The position numbers and the translations under genes were made by a program. 64,000 nucleotides of DNA from Methylorubrum extorquens (lineage in GTDB: Bacteria; Pseudomonadota; Alphaproteobacteria; Rhizobiales; Beijerinckiaceae), in contig NZ_JALJXF010000001.1 in the NCBI RefSeq assembly GCF_024169925.1, forward strand, positions 3,292,001 to 3,356,000, given 5' to 3'. The notes below the pieces were generated by a model. The model did no database searches, was not told the origin of the DNA, and worked only from the letters and a program-made list of their open reading frames with translations. Numbering within the stretch: position 1 is the first letter of the stretch; each line of letters starts with the position of its first letter. Shown here piece by piece: positions 25,047-34,083 of this stretch.

Positions 25047-25841
25047 ATGCGACGCTTCCCGCCCGAACGCATCGTCTGCCTCACCGAGGAGACCGTCGAG
25101 ACACTTTATCTGCTGGGCGAGGATCGCCGCATCGTCGGCGTCTCGGGCTACGCCGTGCGCCCGCCGCAGGTGCGCCGGGAGAAGCCGCGTGTCTCGGCCT
25201 TCACCAGTGCCGACCTGCCGAAGATTCTCGCCCTCGAACCAGACCTCGTTCTCGCCTTTTCCGACCTCCAGGCCGAGATCGTCGCCAGCCTCGCCCGCGC
25301 CGGCGTCGCGGTCCACCTGTTCAACCAGCGCGATGTCGCCGGCTGCCTTGCGATGATCCGCACCGTCGGCGCCCTCGTCGGCGCGGCGGAGCGTGCCGAG
25401 GCGCTGGCGCGGTCCTACGAGGCGCATCTCGCGGAGGTCGCCGCCGAGAACGCGGGGCGCGGACGGCCGAAGGTCTATTTCGAGGAGTGGGACGAGCCGA
25501 TGATCTCCGGCATCGGCTGGGTCTCCGACCTGATCGGTTATGCCGGCGGGCAGGACGTGTTTCCGGATTTGAGCCGCGCCCAGGCAGCCAAGGACCGGAT
25601 CGTCACCGCGGATCAGGTGATCGCGGCCGCGCCCGACGTGATTCTCGCCTCCTGGTGCGGCAAGCGCGTCAACATGGAGCGCATCCGCGCTCGGCCGGGC
25701 TGGGACGCCATTCCCGCCGTTGCGGAGGGGCGCATCCACGAGATCAAGTCGCCGCTGATCCTCCAGCCGGGCCCGGCGGCGCTGACGGACGGGTTCGCAG
25801 CGATCCGGGCGGCTTTGGCCGTGCGGCAAAGCGGCCGGTGA
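25047..25841 (+). CDS. BtuF-like cobalamin/periplasmic-binding-fold protein lacking a signal peptide
   Basis: Protein of 264 aa with the class III substrate-binding fold (peripla_BP_2): RIVCLTEETVETLYLLG, VVGVSGY-type strand, LEPDLVLAFSDLQ and a C-terminal IHEIKSPLILQPGPAALTDG. Such proteins are commonly labelled cobalamin-binding. However, no signal peptide or lipobox is present, so a classical periplasmic ABC role is doubtful. It starts 6 bp after the DedA stop. Confidence 0.75.
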   Translation: MRRFPPERIVCLTEETVETLYLLGEDRRIVGVSGYAVRPPQVRREKPRVSAFTSADLPKILALEPDLVLAFSDLQAEIVASLARAGVAVHLFNQRDVAGCLAMIRTVGALVGAAERAEALARSYEAHLAEVAAENAGRGRPKVYFEEWDEPMISGIGWVSDLIGYAGGQDVFPDLSRAQAAKDRIVTADQVIAAAPDVILASWCGKRVNMERIRARPGWDAIPAVAEGRIHEIKSPLILQPGPAALTDGFAAIRAALAVRQSGR

Positions 25842-25910
25842 CACCGACGTGATCCCACTGGCAGGATGCGCGGACTCGATTCGGCCGCATCCGCAAGCCA
25901 GCAGCCCGGC

Positions 25911-26396
25911 ATGTCCACAGCCCTCGCCCACATCGTTCTTCCGCCCGACCGGCGCCAGTCGCCGACCGCGCTGAACATCCAGCGCGGCGTGCGGCGCCTG
26001 CTTGCCGAGATGGGCTGCGTGAGCCTGCCGGAATTCTCGCTCGCCAACGGGCGCCGGGCCGACGTGATCGCGCTCTGCGGCGCGGGCCGCCTCACCATCG
26101 TCGAGATCAAGTCGAGCGTCGCCGACTTTCGCGCCGACCGGAAATGGCCGGATTACCGCGACTATTGCGACCGCTTCTTCTTCGCGATCCCCGAAACCGT
26201 GCCGGAGTCGCTGATCCCGGAGGAATGCGGCCTCATCGTCGCCGATTCCTTCGGCGCCGCGATCCTGCGCGAGCCGCCGGAGCATCCGCTGAGCCCGGCC
26301 CGGCGCAAGTCCGTCACCCTACGCTTCGCCCACTCCGCCGCCGGCCTCCTGCACGCCTTGGCCGATCCCGGCGCGATCAGGGAGGGGGCGCTGTAG
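25911..26396 (+). CDS. mmcB: MmcB-family DNA repair protein
   Basis: Protein of 161 aa (176 aa if ATG 25866 is used). The core reads LPEFSLANGRRADVIAL followed by LTIVEIKSSVADFRADRKW and YCDRFFFAIPE. The D...E-x-K arrangement is that of a PD-(D/E)XK nuclease-like fold, and the overall pattern fits MmcB, an alphaproteobacterial DNA-damage (mitomycin) response protein. The LexA regulation known for homologues is not evident here by eye. Confidence 0.75.
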   Translation: MSTALAHIVLPPDRRQSPTALNIQRGVRRLLAEMGCVSLPEFSLANGRRADVIALCGAGRLTIVEIKSSVADFRADRKWPDYRDYCDRFFFAIPETVPESLIPEECGLIVADSFGAAILREPPEHPLSPARRKSVTLRFAHSAAGLLHALADPGAIREGAL

Positions 26397-26405
26397 CGCT
26401 CGGAC

Positions 26406-26951
26406 TCAGGCCGGCCGGTCGATCGCGTTTCGAACGAAGGCGATGCGCTCGGCGATCCGTGCGAGAGGTAGGGTCACCAGTTCGTAGCCGAGTTCTGTGT
26501 AGATCCGCGCCATCGTGTGACCCGTGGCCTCCGCCTCCTCGGCGGATTGCCGACGCTCGTTGTCCTGCGAAAAGATGTCTGGCCAGAAGGGCGCGAGGAA
26601 GACACGGCGATGATAGCGGCACCGCTCGGCGGCTTCTCTCATCACGGGCGGGACCGGAAGGCCGCAGAGCGTGAGGTAACCGATCACGTCCGGGAGCCCA
26701 CGGTCGAACAGGACAGGCCCCCGAAGCGCGCCAGCTGCGCGGTAGGCGTCGAGGTCGCGCCGGAACATGTGCTCGGCGAAGGCCGAGCGGTCGGCCCAGG
26801 GCAGGGCCGTGCCGCCGATGGCGACCTGATCCCGGATGATCGCCCTGCCCGCCTCAGGAACATGGGCAAGGCCGTCATCCGCCAGGGCTTTAACGAGCGA
26901 GGTCTTGCCGGAGCCGGGACCGCCGGTGACGACGAAGAAACGGCTTGTCAT
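26406..26951 (-). CDS. AAA/NTPase-family protein (predicted ATPase/kinase)
   Basis: Protein of 181 aa. It begins FFVVTGGPGSGKTSLVKAL, a clear Walker A. A DRGLPDVIGYL motif resembles the DR(x) element of nucleotide-kinase-like P-loop proteins, and RRVFLAPFWPDIF follows. The family is annotated as AAA-family ATPase of unknown substrate. ATG 26951 overlaps the stop of the RHH gene by 4 bp, giving a three-gene overlapping unit with the next two small genes. Confidence 0.8.
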   Translation of the reverse strand: MTSRFFVVTGGPGSGKTSLVKALADDGLAHVPEAGRAIIRDQVAIGGTALPWADRSAFAEHMFRRDLDAYRAAGALRGPVLFDRGLPDVIGYLTLCGLPVPPVMREAAERCRYHRRVFLAPFWPDIFSQDNERRQSAEEAEATGHTMARIYTELGYELVTLPLARIAERIAFVRNAIDRPA

Positions 26952-27235
26952 TCCGGAGACAGACGAGGATCGGCTGATGTATCGCCGCCTTCGGCGATGA
27001 CGGTCGCCGAGCGGTCCTTCATCGCGTGGAGCACGAACACCCGGATGGCCGAAGACAGGTTGCGCGCGCCGCGCTCGGAATCGATGGCGCCGATCAGCGC
27101 CTGCACCGATTGTCCGCGCCCCTGCGCGATCTCTTGAAGTGCGCCCCAAAACTCCGCTTCCAGCGAAACGCTGGTGCGGTGGCCTGCGATCATGACGGAG
27201 CGTTTCGCGTTCTCCCGCAGAGGCGCGCGCGTCAT
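26948..27235 (-). CDS. Ribbon-helix-helix domain protein
   Basis: Small protein of 95 aa. The stretch RSVMIAGHRTSVSLEAEFW followed by a helical ALQEIAQGRGQSVQALIGAI is the RHH pattern (short strand, then two helices). It overlaps DUF4169 upstream and the AAA gene downstream by 4 bp each. A DNA-binding role is plausible from the fold, but the target is unknown. A shorter start at codon 15 is possible. Confidence 0.75.
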   Translation of the reverse strand: MTRAPLRENAKRSVMIAGHRTSVSLEAEFWGALQEIAQGRGQSVQALIGAIDSERGARNLSSAIRVFVLHAMKDRSATVIAEGGDTSADPRLSPE

Positions 27236-27420
27236 TCCTTGTCGGGATCGGCGAGGCGGTGGCCCTCGTGGCGGGACTGCTCGATCGCCTTGCGCGTCTC
27301 GGCCAGCGTCTTCGCCTTTTTCGGCCGGCCGAACAGGATGCGGTTCTCCGCGGCCTTGGCCTCTTTCGCCGCCTTCTCACGGTCCTTGCGCACCTGGCGC
27401 AGGTTGATGATCTCGGCCAC
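27232..27420 (-). CDS. DUF4169 small protein
   Basis: Protein of 62 aa, highly charged and helical: MAEIINLRQVRKDREKAAKE leading into NRILFGRPKKAKT. This pattern is the DUF4169 family, commonly found beside fumC in Rhizobiales, as here (60 bp downstream of fumC). Function unknown. Confidence 0.8.
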   Translation of the reverse strand: MAEIINLRQVRKDREKAAKEAKAAENRILFGRPKKAKTLAETRKAIEQSRHEGHRLADPDKE

Positions 27421-27480
27421 CGTGTCAGCCCTCCGGACGACCCGGCGCGGAAGGTCCGCGCCGGGAAGCGAACCTAGCGC

Positions 27481-28899
27481 TTATTCCGCGCTCGGCGCCA
27501 GCATGGTTTCGGGGCGCACAACCCGCTCGAACTCCTCGTCCGTGACGTAGCCGAGCCGCAGCGCCTCCTCCTTGAGGGTGGTGCCGTTCTTGTGCGCGGT
27601 CTTGGCGATCTCGGCAGCCTTGTCGTAGCCGATCGACGGGGCGAGTGCGGTCACCAGCATGAGCGAGCGGCTCATCAGGTCGCTGATTCGGTCAGTGTTG
27701 GCCTTGATGCCGACGACGCAATTGTCGGTGAAGCTGACCGAGGCGTCGGCCAGGATTCGCACCGATTGCAGCACCGCGTTGGCGATCACCGGCTTGAAGA
27801 CGTTGAGCTCGAAATGTCCCTGTGAGCCGGCAAAGCTCACCGTGGTGCCGTTGCCGACCACCTGCGCGCAGACCATCGTCAGCGCCTCGCACTGGGTCGG
27901 GTTGACCTTGCCCGGCATGATCGAGGAGCCGGGCTCGTTCTCCGGCAGCGACAATTCGCCGAGGCCCGAGCGCGGGCCCGAGCCGAGCAGGCGGATGTCG
28001 TTGGCGATCTTGAACAGGCCCGAGGCCAGAGCCGTCAGTGCGCCCTGGAGGAAGACGAGCGCGTCGTGGGTGGCGAGCGCCTCGAACTTGTTTTCGGCCG
28101 AGGTGAAGGGCAGCCCGGTCAGTTCCGCGACCTTGGCCGCGAAGCGATCCGCGAATTCCGGATGCGCGTTGAGGCCGGTGCCGACGGCCGTGCCGCCCTG
28201 GGCCAGGGCCAGGACGCCGGGGAGCGTGGCGGCGATGCGCGCGCCGCCGAGAGCGACCTGCGCGGCGTAGCCGGAGAATTCCTGGCCGAGCGAGACCGGC
28301 GTCGCATCCTGAAGGTGGGTGCGGCCGATCTTGACGATGCTCTCGAACTCCTTCGCCTTGGCGTCGAGCGCGGTGTGAAGGTGGGAGAGCGCCGGCAGCA
28401 GCCGCTCCCGAACCTCGCGGGCGACCGCGATGTGCATGGCGGTGGGGAAGGTGTCGTTCGAGGACTGGCCGCGGTTGCAATGGTCATTGGGGTGGACCGG
28501 CGACTTGCCGCCGCGCTTGCCCCCGAGCCGCTCGTTGGCGAGGCTCGCAATCACCTCGTTGGCGTTCATGTTGGACTGCGTGCCCGAGCCCGTCTGCCAC
28601 ACCACCAGCGGGAACTCGTCGTCGTGCCGTCCGGCGACGACTTCGGCAGCGGATTCGGCGATCGCGTCGGCGACCTTCGGGTCGAGGCCACCGAGATCCT
28701 TGTTCACCAGCGCGGCGGCCTGCTTGACGATGCCGAGCGCGTGCACGAGCGGCGCCGGCTGGCGCTCGGTGCCGATCTTGAAGTTCTGGATCGAGCGCTG
28801 CGTCTGGGCGCCCCAGTAGCGGTGGGCGGGCACCTCGATCGGGCCGAAGGTGTCGGACTCGGTGCGCGTCTCGACGGAAGGGTTCTCGTGCGGCGACAT
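27481..28899 (-). CDS. fumC: Class II fumarate hydratase
   Basis: TCA-cycle enzyme, fumarate to malate; oxygen-stable, iron-free class II type of 472 aa. Diagnostic blocks are [54 protein letters not shown] and the superfamily signature [15 protein letters not shown] with its catalytic serine loop. It is divergent from the P450 gene with 125 bp between the starts. Confidence 0.97.
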   Translation of the reverse strand: MSPHENPSVETRTESDTFGPIEVPAHRYWGAQTQRSIQNFKIGTERQPAPLVHALGIVKQAAALVNKDLGGLDPKVADAIAESAAEVVAGRHDDEFPLVVWQTGSGTQSNMNANEVIASLANERLGGKRGGKSPVHPNDHCNRGQSSNDTFPTAMHIAVAREVRERLLPALSHLHTALDAKAKEFESIVKIGRTHLQDATPVSLGQEFSGYAAQVALGGARIAATLPGVLALAQGGTAVGTGLNAHPEFADRFAAKVAELTGLPFTSAENKFEALATHDALVFLQGALTALASGLFKIANDIRLLGSGPRSGLGELSLPENEPGSSIMPGKVNPTQCEALTMVCAQVVGNGTTVSFAGSQGHFELNVFKPVIANAVLQSVRILADASVSFTDNCVVGIKANTDRISDLMSRSLMLVTALAPSIGYDKAAEIAKTAHKNGTTLKEEALRLGYVTDEEFERVVRPETMLAPSAE

Positions 28900-29024
28900 C
28901 GTGGCCTCTTCGTTGGCTCGGATGCGGCCCTACTTAACGAAGCACGATGACAAGCGCGATGCCGGCCCGGAATGGGGGATGACGCATCGCGCACTCCGTT
29001 ACCGCCGAGGTTGTTCGCCTGCCG

Positions 29025-30425
29025 ATGCTGGATACGCTGCCCCTCGCGCCTTCGACGGCCACGCCGCTCTTCCGGCCCAAGGTGCCGCCACCGCTCACGC
29101 AGCCGCTCGGTCTCTTCGCCTTCCTGAAGAAGGTGCGTGAGAACCCGATCGCTACCTGGATGGATGCGCATTTCGAGGAATTCGTCGTTGCGGGCGAGAC
29201 GGCGATGGGGCGCATCACCGTCGTGAGCGATCCGGCCCTGGTGCGCTACCTGCTGGTCGAGCGAGCCGCCTACTACCGCAAGGACGACCTGCAGAAGCGC
29301 GTGCTGGCGCCCGGCCTCGGCGACGGCCTGCTGACGGCCGAGGGCGACGAATGGCGGCTGCAGCGGCGCACGCTGGCGCCGATCTTCTCGGCGCGCCACG
29401 TCGCCGGTTTCGTCGCGCAGATGGATGCCGCCGGGGCGCGGCTCGGCCGGCGGCTGGCCCGGCGCGACGGTGCCACGGTCGATGTCGCGCTCGAGATGAC
29501 CCGCGCCACGCTCGACGTGCTGGAGCGGACGATCTTTACGCAGGGTTTGCCCGGCGATCCCGATGCGCTCGGGCGCGCCATCACCCGGCTGCTCGAATCG
29601 ATCGGGCCGATCGACCCGCTCGACGTGTTCGGCTTCCCCGCCTTCGTGCCGCGGCTCGGCCGCCTGCGGGCCCGGCCGGCGCTACGGTTCTTCGCCGAGG
29701 TGGTCGATACGCTCCTCGACGAGCGCAAGGCAGCGCTCGCCCGCGGCGAAGCGCCTCATGATCTGATGACGCTGCTGCTCGCGGCTCAGGATCCGGAGAC
29801 CGGTCGCGGCCTCACCGACCTCGAGGTGAAAGCCAACATCGTCACCTTCATCGCCGCTGGCCACGAGACAACGGCCAACGCCCTGACCTGGGCGCTCTAT
29901 TGCCTTTCCCAGGACGAGGCGGCGCGTGAGCGCGTCGAGGCGGAGGTCGATGGCGCCGCAGGCGAGGACGGCGCGTTGCAACTCGACCGGTTGCCCTTCA
30001 CCAAGGCGGTGATGGAGGAGACGATGCGGCTGTTCCCGCCGGTGCCGTTCCTCAGCCGCCAAGCGCTCCGCGAGGACCGGATCGGGCGGGTAAAGATTCC
30101 CCGCAACTCGACCGTCATCATCGCGCCCTGGGTGATGCACCGGCACCGCAAGCTGTGGGACGAGCCGGACGCCTTCATCCCCGAGCGCTTCCTCGGGGAG
30201 CGGCGCGACCGCGTCGAGCGATTCGCTTACCTGCCGTTCGGGGCAGGCCCGCGGGTCTGCATCGGCCAGAGCTTTTCGGTGCAGGAGGCGACGCTGGTGC
30301 TCGCCCATGTGGCGCGCGCCGTGCGTCTCACATTGCCCGTGGATCACCCGCCGGTCACGCCGCTCCACCGCGTGACGCTGCGGCCGAAGGATGGGCTGCG
30401 GATGCTGGCGCAGCGGCGCGCCTGA
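29025..30425 (+). CDS. Cytochrome P450
   Basis: Soluble bacterial P450 of 466 aa. The I-helix oxygen-binding motif is AAGHETTANALTWAL. The K-helix EETMRLFPP (ExxR) follows, then the meander PDAFIPERF and the haem-thiolate signature FGAGPRVCIGQSF. The class resembles fatty-acid, terpene or long-chain hydroxylating P450s more than camphor-type ones. No dedicated ferredoxin or reductase is adjacent, so substrate and electron partner are unknown. It stands between fumC and sspB, where many relatives would be expected to lack it (inference). Confidence 0.93.
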   Translation: MLDTLPLAPSTATPLFRPKVPPPLTQPLGLFAFLKKVRENPIATWMDAHFEEFVVAGETAMGRITVVSDPALVRYLLVERAAYYRKDDLQKRVLAPGLGDGLLTAEGDEWRLQRRTLAPIFSARHVAGFVAQMDAAGARLGRRLARRDGATVDVALEMTRATLDVLERTIFTQGLPGDPDALGRAITRLLESIGPIDPLDVFGFPAFVPRLGRLRARPALRFFAEVVDTLLDERKAALARGEAPHDLMTLLLAAQDPETGRGLTDLEVKANIVTFIAAGHETTANALTWALYCLSQDEAARERVEAEVDGAAGEDGALQLDRLPFTKAVMEETMRLFPPVPFLSRQALREDRIGRVKIPRNSTVIIAPWVMHRHRKLWDEPDAFIPERFLGERRDRVERFAYLPFGAGPRVCIGQSFSVQEATLVLAHVARAVRLTLPVDHPPVTPLHRVTLRPKDGLRMLAQRRA

Positions 30426-30432
30426 CGCGCAG

Positions 30433-30456
30433 GACCGCCCCCATGGAGGGGCGGTC
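30433..30456. terminator. Convergent hairpin terminator between P450 and sspB
   Basis: A 9-bp perfect stem (GACCGCCCC / GGGGCGGTC, loop CATGGA) lies 8 bp after the P450 stop and 10 bp before the sspB stop. A five-A tract at 30462-30466 is read as U by a plus-strand antisense. The position suggests a bidirectional terminator. Confidence 0.6.
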
Positions 30457-30466
30457 GCGGGAAAAA

Positions 30467-31120
30467 TCAGTTCTTCTTGCGGAAGGCGTCGAGACTGACG
30501 ACCTCGGCGGTGCCGTCGCGCTCGGTCTTCTCGGCAGCCTCGGGCTTGGCCTCGCTGCCGTCCTCGGGCTTGTTGTCCGGCTTGAGATCCGTCTTTAACT
30601 TACCCGCGGCAGGAAGGGCCGGAACGATCTTCGGACCATTCTGCACCGTGGCGAGACCCGTGCTCTTCGGCTTGATCTCGGCGGGCTCTGAGCCTGCCCC
30701 GCGCGGACCGGCCTTCACAGGAGCACTCGGCCGGGCCTCCTCCGCCTGATCGCCCTCGGCACCCTCGTTGAGATCGAACTTGAGGCCGAACTGAACCGAC
30801 GGATCGAAGAAGCCGGACAGGGCGTCGAACGGGATCAGCAGGCGCTCCGGCACGCCTGAAAAGGACAGCCCGACCTCGAAGCTGTGCTCGGTCACGCCGA
30901 GATCCCAGAACTGGTGCTGCAGGACGATCGTCATGTCCTGCGGGTACTTCTCGCGCAGGCGCTGCGACATGCGCACGCCCGGCGCCTCGGTGCGGAACGA
31001 AATGTAGAAGTGATGCTCGCCCGACAGCCCTTCACGCGCGGCGTCGGTCAGCACCTTGCGCACGACACCGCGCAGGGCGTCCTGAACCAGGAGATCGTAA
31101 CGGATCAGATCTTCGGCCAT
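30467..31120 (-). CDS. sspB: SspB-family ClpXP adaptor (alphaproteobacterial type)
   Basis: Protein of 217 aa. The N-terminal domain (about 1-130: DLIRYDLLVQDALRGVVRKV, FYISFRTEAPGVRM, YPQDMTIVLQHQFWDL) is the SspB fold that binds the tmRNA-encoded tag. The long charged linker ends in the short tail VVSLDAFRKKN, comparable to the XB tail that docks on ClpX. ATG 31120 is preferred to the GTG at 31135. The ssrA gene that makes the tag lies immediately upstream on the same strand. Confidence 0.88.
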   Translation of the reverse strand: MAEDLIRYDLLVQDALRGVVRKVLTDAAREGLSGEHHFYISFRTEAPGVRMSQRLREKYPQDMTIVLQHQFWDLGVTEHSFEVGLSFSGVPERLLIPFDALSGFFDPSVQFGLKFDLNEGAEGDQAEEARPSAPVKAGPRGAGSEPAEIKPKSTGLATVQNGPKIVPALPAAGKLKTDLKPDNKPEDGSEAKPEAAEKTERDGTAEVVSLDAFRKKN

Positions 31121-31179
31121 CGGCGCTCGCTTCACCGGTCACGGCCGGGATTGGGCTGCGCCGGGTCGTGGAAATTGAG

Positions 31180-31516
31180 TGGAGGTTTCTGTTGCCAGGT
31201 ACCTCCGAACCCCGCCTATGCGGTGCTACCCGCTAGGACTTTAGGTCGGTTTTTGGCACCGCTTACGCGGCGACAGCCACCGGAGCAAAGTTGTCGTTGG
31301 CAACTATTGCAAAGGCCCGATAACGGCGGAACCATGCCGAGCGAAAGTGCTCCCTTTACGCCCTCGTCGATCCTATTTCGCCCCCGCCGGAACCCAACAC
31401 GCTGAGGCCGTGCGGCCATCGGTCCTGGGTTCGGGTGGAGGCGCCGGGTACCGCCCCCGGGTCCGATAGGTTTATTTCGAAGAACGTTTATCGCCATAGC
31501 CGGCCTTGCGACCGGC
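31180..31516 (-). ncRNA. ssrA: Two-piece (circularly permuted) tmRNA
   Basis: Trans-translation RNA that rescues stalled ribosomes. In gene order the acceptor segment comes first, ending GGCGCCTCCACC (minus strand, about 31445-31434). An intervening loop (about 31433-31386) follows, then the coding segment starting GGGGGCG (31385). GGGGGCG pairs with CGCCTCC of the acceptor end. The tag frame at 31301-31263 encodes ANDNFAPVAVAA-stop. The coding RNA ends near GGAGGT..ACCTCC at about 31181. The third base of the encoded CCA is C, so CCA would be completed after processing. A -10-like TATATT lies at 31528-31523. Ends are approximate. Confidence 0.9.
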
Positions 31517-31597
31517 AAAGCGAATATAGAGAGGCCGACGGCGGTTTTGAAGAGCGATCTGCGCTCAGACCCGCTCCGCGTTGCGAGCGTGGCTGAT

Positions 31598-32425
31598 ATG
31601 CCGCCCGCCACCGCCGACGCGCGCCCGTCGAAGCCGCCGCTCGCCCCGCTCGCGGCAGGGGCTTCATGGTTCGGTCGGGTGCTGCTGCTTATCGCGGTCC
31701 CGCTCGCCATCCTGCTTCTCGCGAGCGGGCTTGCCATCCTCATCGTGCGCGTCGGCGGCGACCTGCGGCTCGGCATCGACCCCCTCACGAGCGCCGCCGC
31801 GCGTCCGCGCCTGCCCTTGTCGGAGGTGACGGGACGCGGCGTCATGATGGACGCCCTGCGGCAGGTGCTGATGGCCGGGCTCGTGATCGGGCTCGCCGCC
31901 TGGGCCGGCGGCGGCGCGTGGCGCCAGCGGCTCGGACTGACCCGCCCCCTCGAACCACGCCGACCGATGCGGCGGCTCTGGTTGCTGTTTCCCCTCTGGC
32001 CCCTGATCCACATCGCCTGGGTGACGACCACGGCGGCGGCACTTCAGATGAGCTTCGGCAGCGGGGTGCGCCTGTCGCCCTTCCTGAGCCCGGTGATGCT
32101 CGGCCTGTGGTTCGCCTTCGTCGTGGTGCTGGCCCCTGTCGCGGAGGAGTTGCTGCTGCGGGGCGAGACCTTCGCCCAGGCTAACACCTTCCTCGGACCG
32201 GCGGGAACAATCGTGGCGACCGCACTCCTATTCTGTCTCGCCCATGTCTCCCTCGATCCGGGCGCGAAGAGCGCGCTCGCCCGGCCGCTCACCCTGCTGC
32301 CGCTGGCGCTCACCCTCGGCTGGCTTCGCTGGCGCACCGGCCGGCTCTGGCCCTGCATCCTGCTCCACGGTTGGAGCAATTTCTGTCTGCTGGCCTACCA
32401 GCTCGGGCCGAGCCTCCTGCGATAG
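31598..32425 (+). CDS. CPBP-family intramembrane metalloprotease
   Basis: Integral membrane protein of about 275 aa with six or more hydrophobic segments. The Abi/CPBP (CAAX protease-like) motifs are APVAEELLLRGETF (EExxxR), LLFCLAHVS and LLHGWSNF (H...N), which together form the putative metal site in the membrane. The ATG at 31598 is preferred. The TTG at 31547 would place the start within the ssrA promoter. Substrate unknown; prenylated-protein processing cannot be assumed in bacteria. Confidence 0.85.
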   Translation: MPPATADARPSKPPLAPLAAGASWFGRVLLLIAVPLAILLLASGLAILIVRVGGDLRLGIDPLTSAAARPRLPLSEVTGRGVMMDALRQVLMAGLVIGLAAWAGGGAWRQRLGLTRPLEPRRPMRRLWLLFPLWPLIHIAWVTTTAAALQMSFGSGVRLSPFLSPVMLGLWFAFVVVLAPVAEELLLRGETFAQANTFLGPAGTIVATALLFCLAHVSLDPGAKSALARPLTLLPLALTLGWLRWRTGRLWPCILLHGWSNFCLLAYQLGPSLLR

Positions 32426-32520
32426 CCCTCGATCCCGCGTAACCAAGACAAGGGGAAAGGCGGGACGGCGGGCAGGCCCGACTCGACATCCGCCGGGGCA
32501 GTTGCCAGACCTGAGGGGCC

Positions 32521-33315
32521 ATGCGCGCCTATCACGATCTGCTCACCCGCATCCTGTCAGAGGGCGTCCGCAAGGAGGACCGCACCGGCACGGGCACGCT
32601 CTCGGTGTTTGGCCACCAGATGCGGTTCGATCTGGCGGACGGCTTTCCCCTGGTGACGACGAAGCAGCTCCACCTGCGCTCGATCATTCACGAATTGCTG
32701 TGGTTCCTGAAGGGCGACACCAACGTCGCCTACCTCAAGGCGAACGGCGTCACGATCTGGGACGAGTGGGCCGACGCGAACGGCGATCTCGGCCCTGTCT
32801 ACGGCAAGCAGTGGCGCTCCTGGGCCAAGCCCGACGGCGGCACCGTCGATCAGATCGCCTGGATTCTCGACGAGATCGCCCGAAACCCGGATTCGCGCCG
32901 CCTGATCGTCTCGGCCTGGAATCCGGCCGACCTCGACCGGATGGCGCTCGCCCCCTGCCATTGCCTGTTCCAGTTCTACGTGGCGGACGGGCGCCTCTCC
33001 TGCCAGCTCTATCAGCGCTCGGCCGACGCCTTCCTCGGCGTGCCGTTCAACATCGCGAGCTACGCCCTGCTCACCGCGATGATGGCGCAGGTGACGGGGC
33101 TCAAGGCCGGCGACTTCGTCCACACCTTCGGTGATGCGCATCTCTACGCCAACCATCTGGAGCAGACCCGCCTCCAGCTCTCGCGCGAACCGCGCGCCCT
33201 GCCCCGGCTGCGGTTGAACCCGGAGGTGCGCTCTCTGTTCGACTTCCGCTTCGAGGACATCGTGATCGAAGGCTACGAACCGCATCCCGCGATCAAGGCG
33301 CCGGTGGCGGTGTGA
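32521..33315 (+). CDS. thyA: Thymidylate synthase
   Basis: Converts dUMP to dTMP with methylenetetrahydrofolate; 264 aa, exactly the ThyA length. Present are [30 protein letters not shown], the catalytic-cysteine loop [11 protein letters not shown], the [20 protein letters not shown] block and the C-terminal [13 protein letters not shown]. The stop overlaps the folA start (TGATG), so thyA and folA are co-translated, as expected for enzymes linked by dihydrofolate. Confidence 0.97.
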   Translation: MRAYHDLLTRILSEGVRKEDRTGTGTLSVFGHQMRFDLADGFPLVTTKQLHLRSIIHELLWFLKGDTNVAYLKANGVTIWDEWADANGDLGPVYGKQWRSWAKPDGGTVDQIAWILDEIARNPDSRRLIVSAWNPADLDRMALAPCHCLFQFYVADGRLSCQLYQRSADAFLGVPFNIASYALLTAMMAQVTGLKAGDFVHTFGDAHLYANHLEQTRLQLSREPRALPRLRLNPEVRSLFDFRFEDIVIEGYEPHPAIKAPVAV

Positions 33316-33815
33316 TGGATCGACCCCGCATCTCCCTGATCGCGGCGGTCGCCCGCAACGGCGTGATCGGCCGCGATAACAGCCTCGTTTGGCGGCTCTC
33401 GAGCGACCTCAAGCGCTTCAAGGCGCTCACCATGGGCAAGCCGATCCTGATGGGGCGCAAGACCTGGGATTCGATCGGCCGCCCCTTGCCCGGACGGCGC
33501 AGTCTGGTCATCACCCGCGATCGCACCCTCGCCCTTCCCGACGCCACCGTCGTGCGCGACTGGGACGAGGCACTTGCCGCGGCCGGAGGCGACGAGCTGA
33601 TGGTGGTGGGCGGCGCCGAGATCTACCGGCTCGCCCTGCCCCATGCCGACCGGCTGCATCTCACCGAAGTCGATGCGGCGCCGGAGGGCGATGCGTACTT
33701 TCCGCCTTTCGACCGGGATCTCTTCCGTGAGACGCTGCGCGAGGCGCACGGCCCCGGCGAGCGCGACGAGTTCGCGTTTCAATTCGTGGACTTGGAACGG
33801 TCGGGCAGCCGTTGA
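33315..33815 (+). CDS. folA: Dihydrofolate reductase
   Basis: Reduces the dihydrofolate formed by ThyA; 166 aa. Typical blocks are ISLIAAVARNGVIGRDNSLVW, LKRFKALTMGKPILMGRKTW with the NADPH-site GRKTWDSIGRPLPGR, and GGAEIYRLALPHADRL. The ATG at 33315 shares its A with the thyA TGA. An in-frame GTG one codon upstream is possible. Confidence 0.96.
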   Translation: MDRPRISLIAAVARNGVIGRDNSLVWRLSSDLKRFKALTMGKPILMGRKTWDSIGRPLPGRRSLVITRDRTLALPDATVVRDWDEALAAAGGDELMVVGGAEIYRLALPHADRLHLTEVDAAPEGDAYFPPFDRDLFRETLREAHGPGERDEFAFQFVDLERSGSR

Positions 33816-34083
33816 CCCACCATCAGGCGCTTTGGCCGCAGGGGCGGAAAGAGTTTCGTGGCACGAACGACCGTTGCGGTTGACGCGGTGTGGGCCCACC
33901 TGCCAGCCTTGACAGGACTGCGCGGCGCCACTCAGGTGCGCAGCGTCCGCGCGGCACCGCAAACGCGTTCTGGCGCTTGGGAAAACCGGCTTTTCCCGCC
34001 CCATAACGGGGCGACGGATCGAGTTTAGGGCAAGGGTCATCCGCATCCGCGGGGACCGGCTTCAGCAGGAGTTCACGTCGAGA

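Noticed and set aside
23607-26285. Minus-strand open frame of 892 codons
   Set aside because: It is antisense to DedA, the cobalamin-binding-like gene and mmcB, and out of frame with pdxY. It shows no domain.
31547-32425. TTG 31547 as start of the CPBP protease
   Set aside because: It would lie in the predicted ssrA promoter region and gives an unconvincing N-terminus. ATG 31598 is better.
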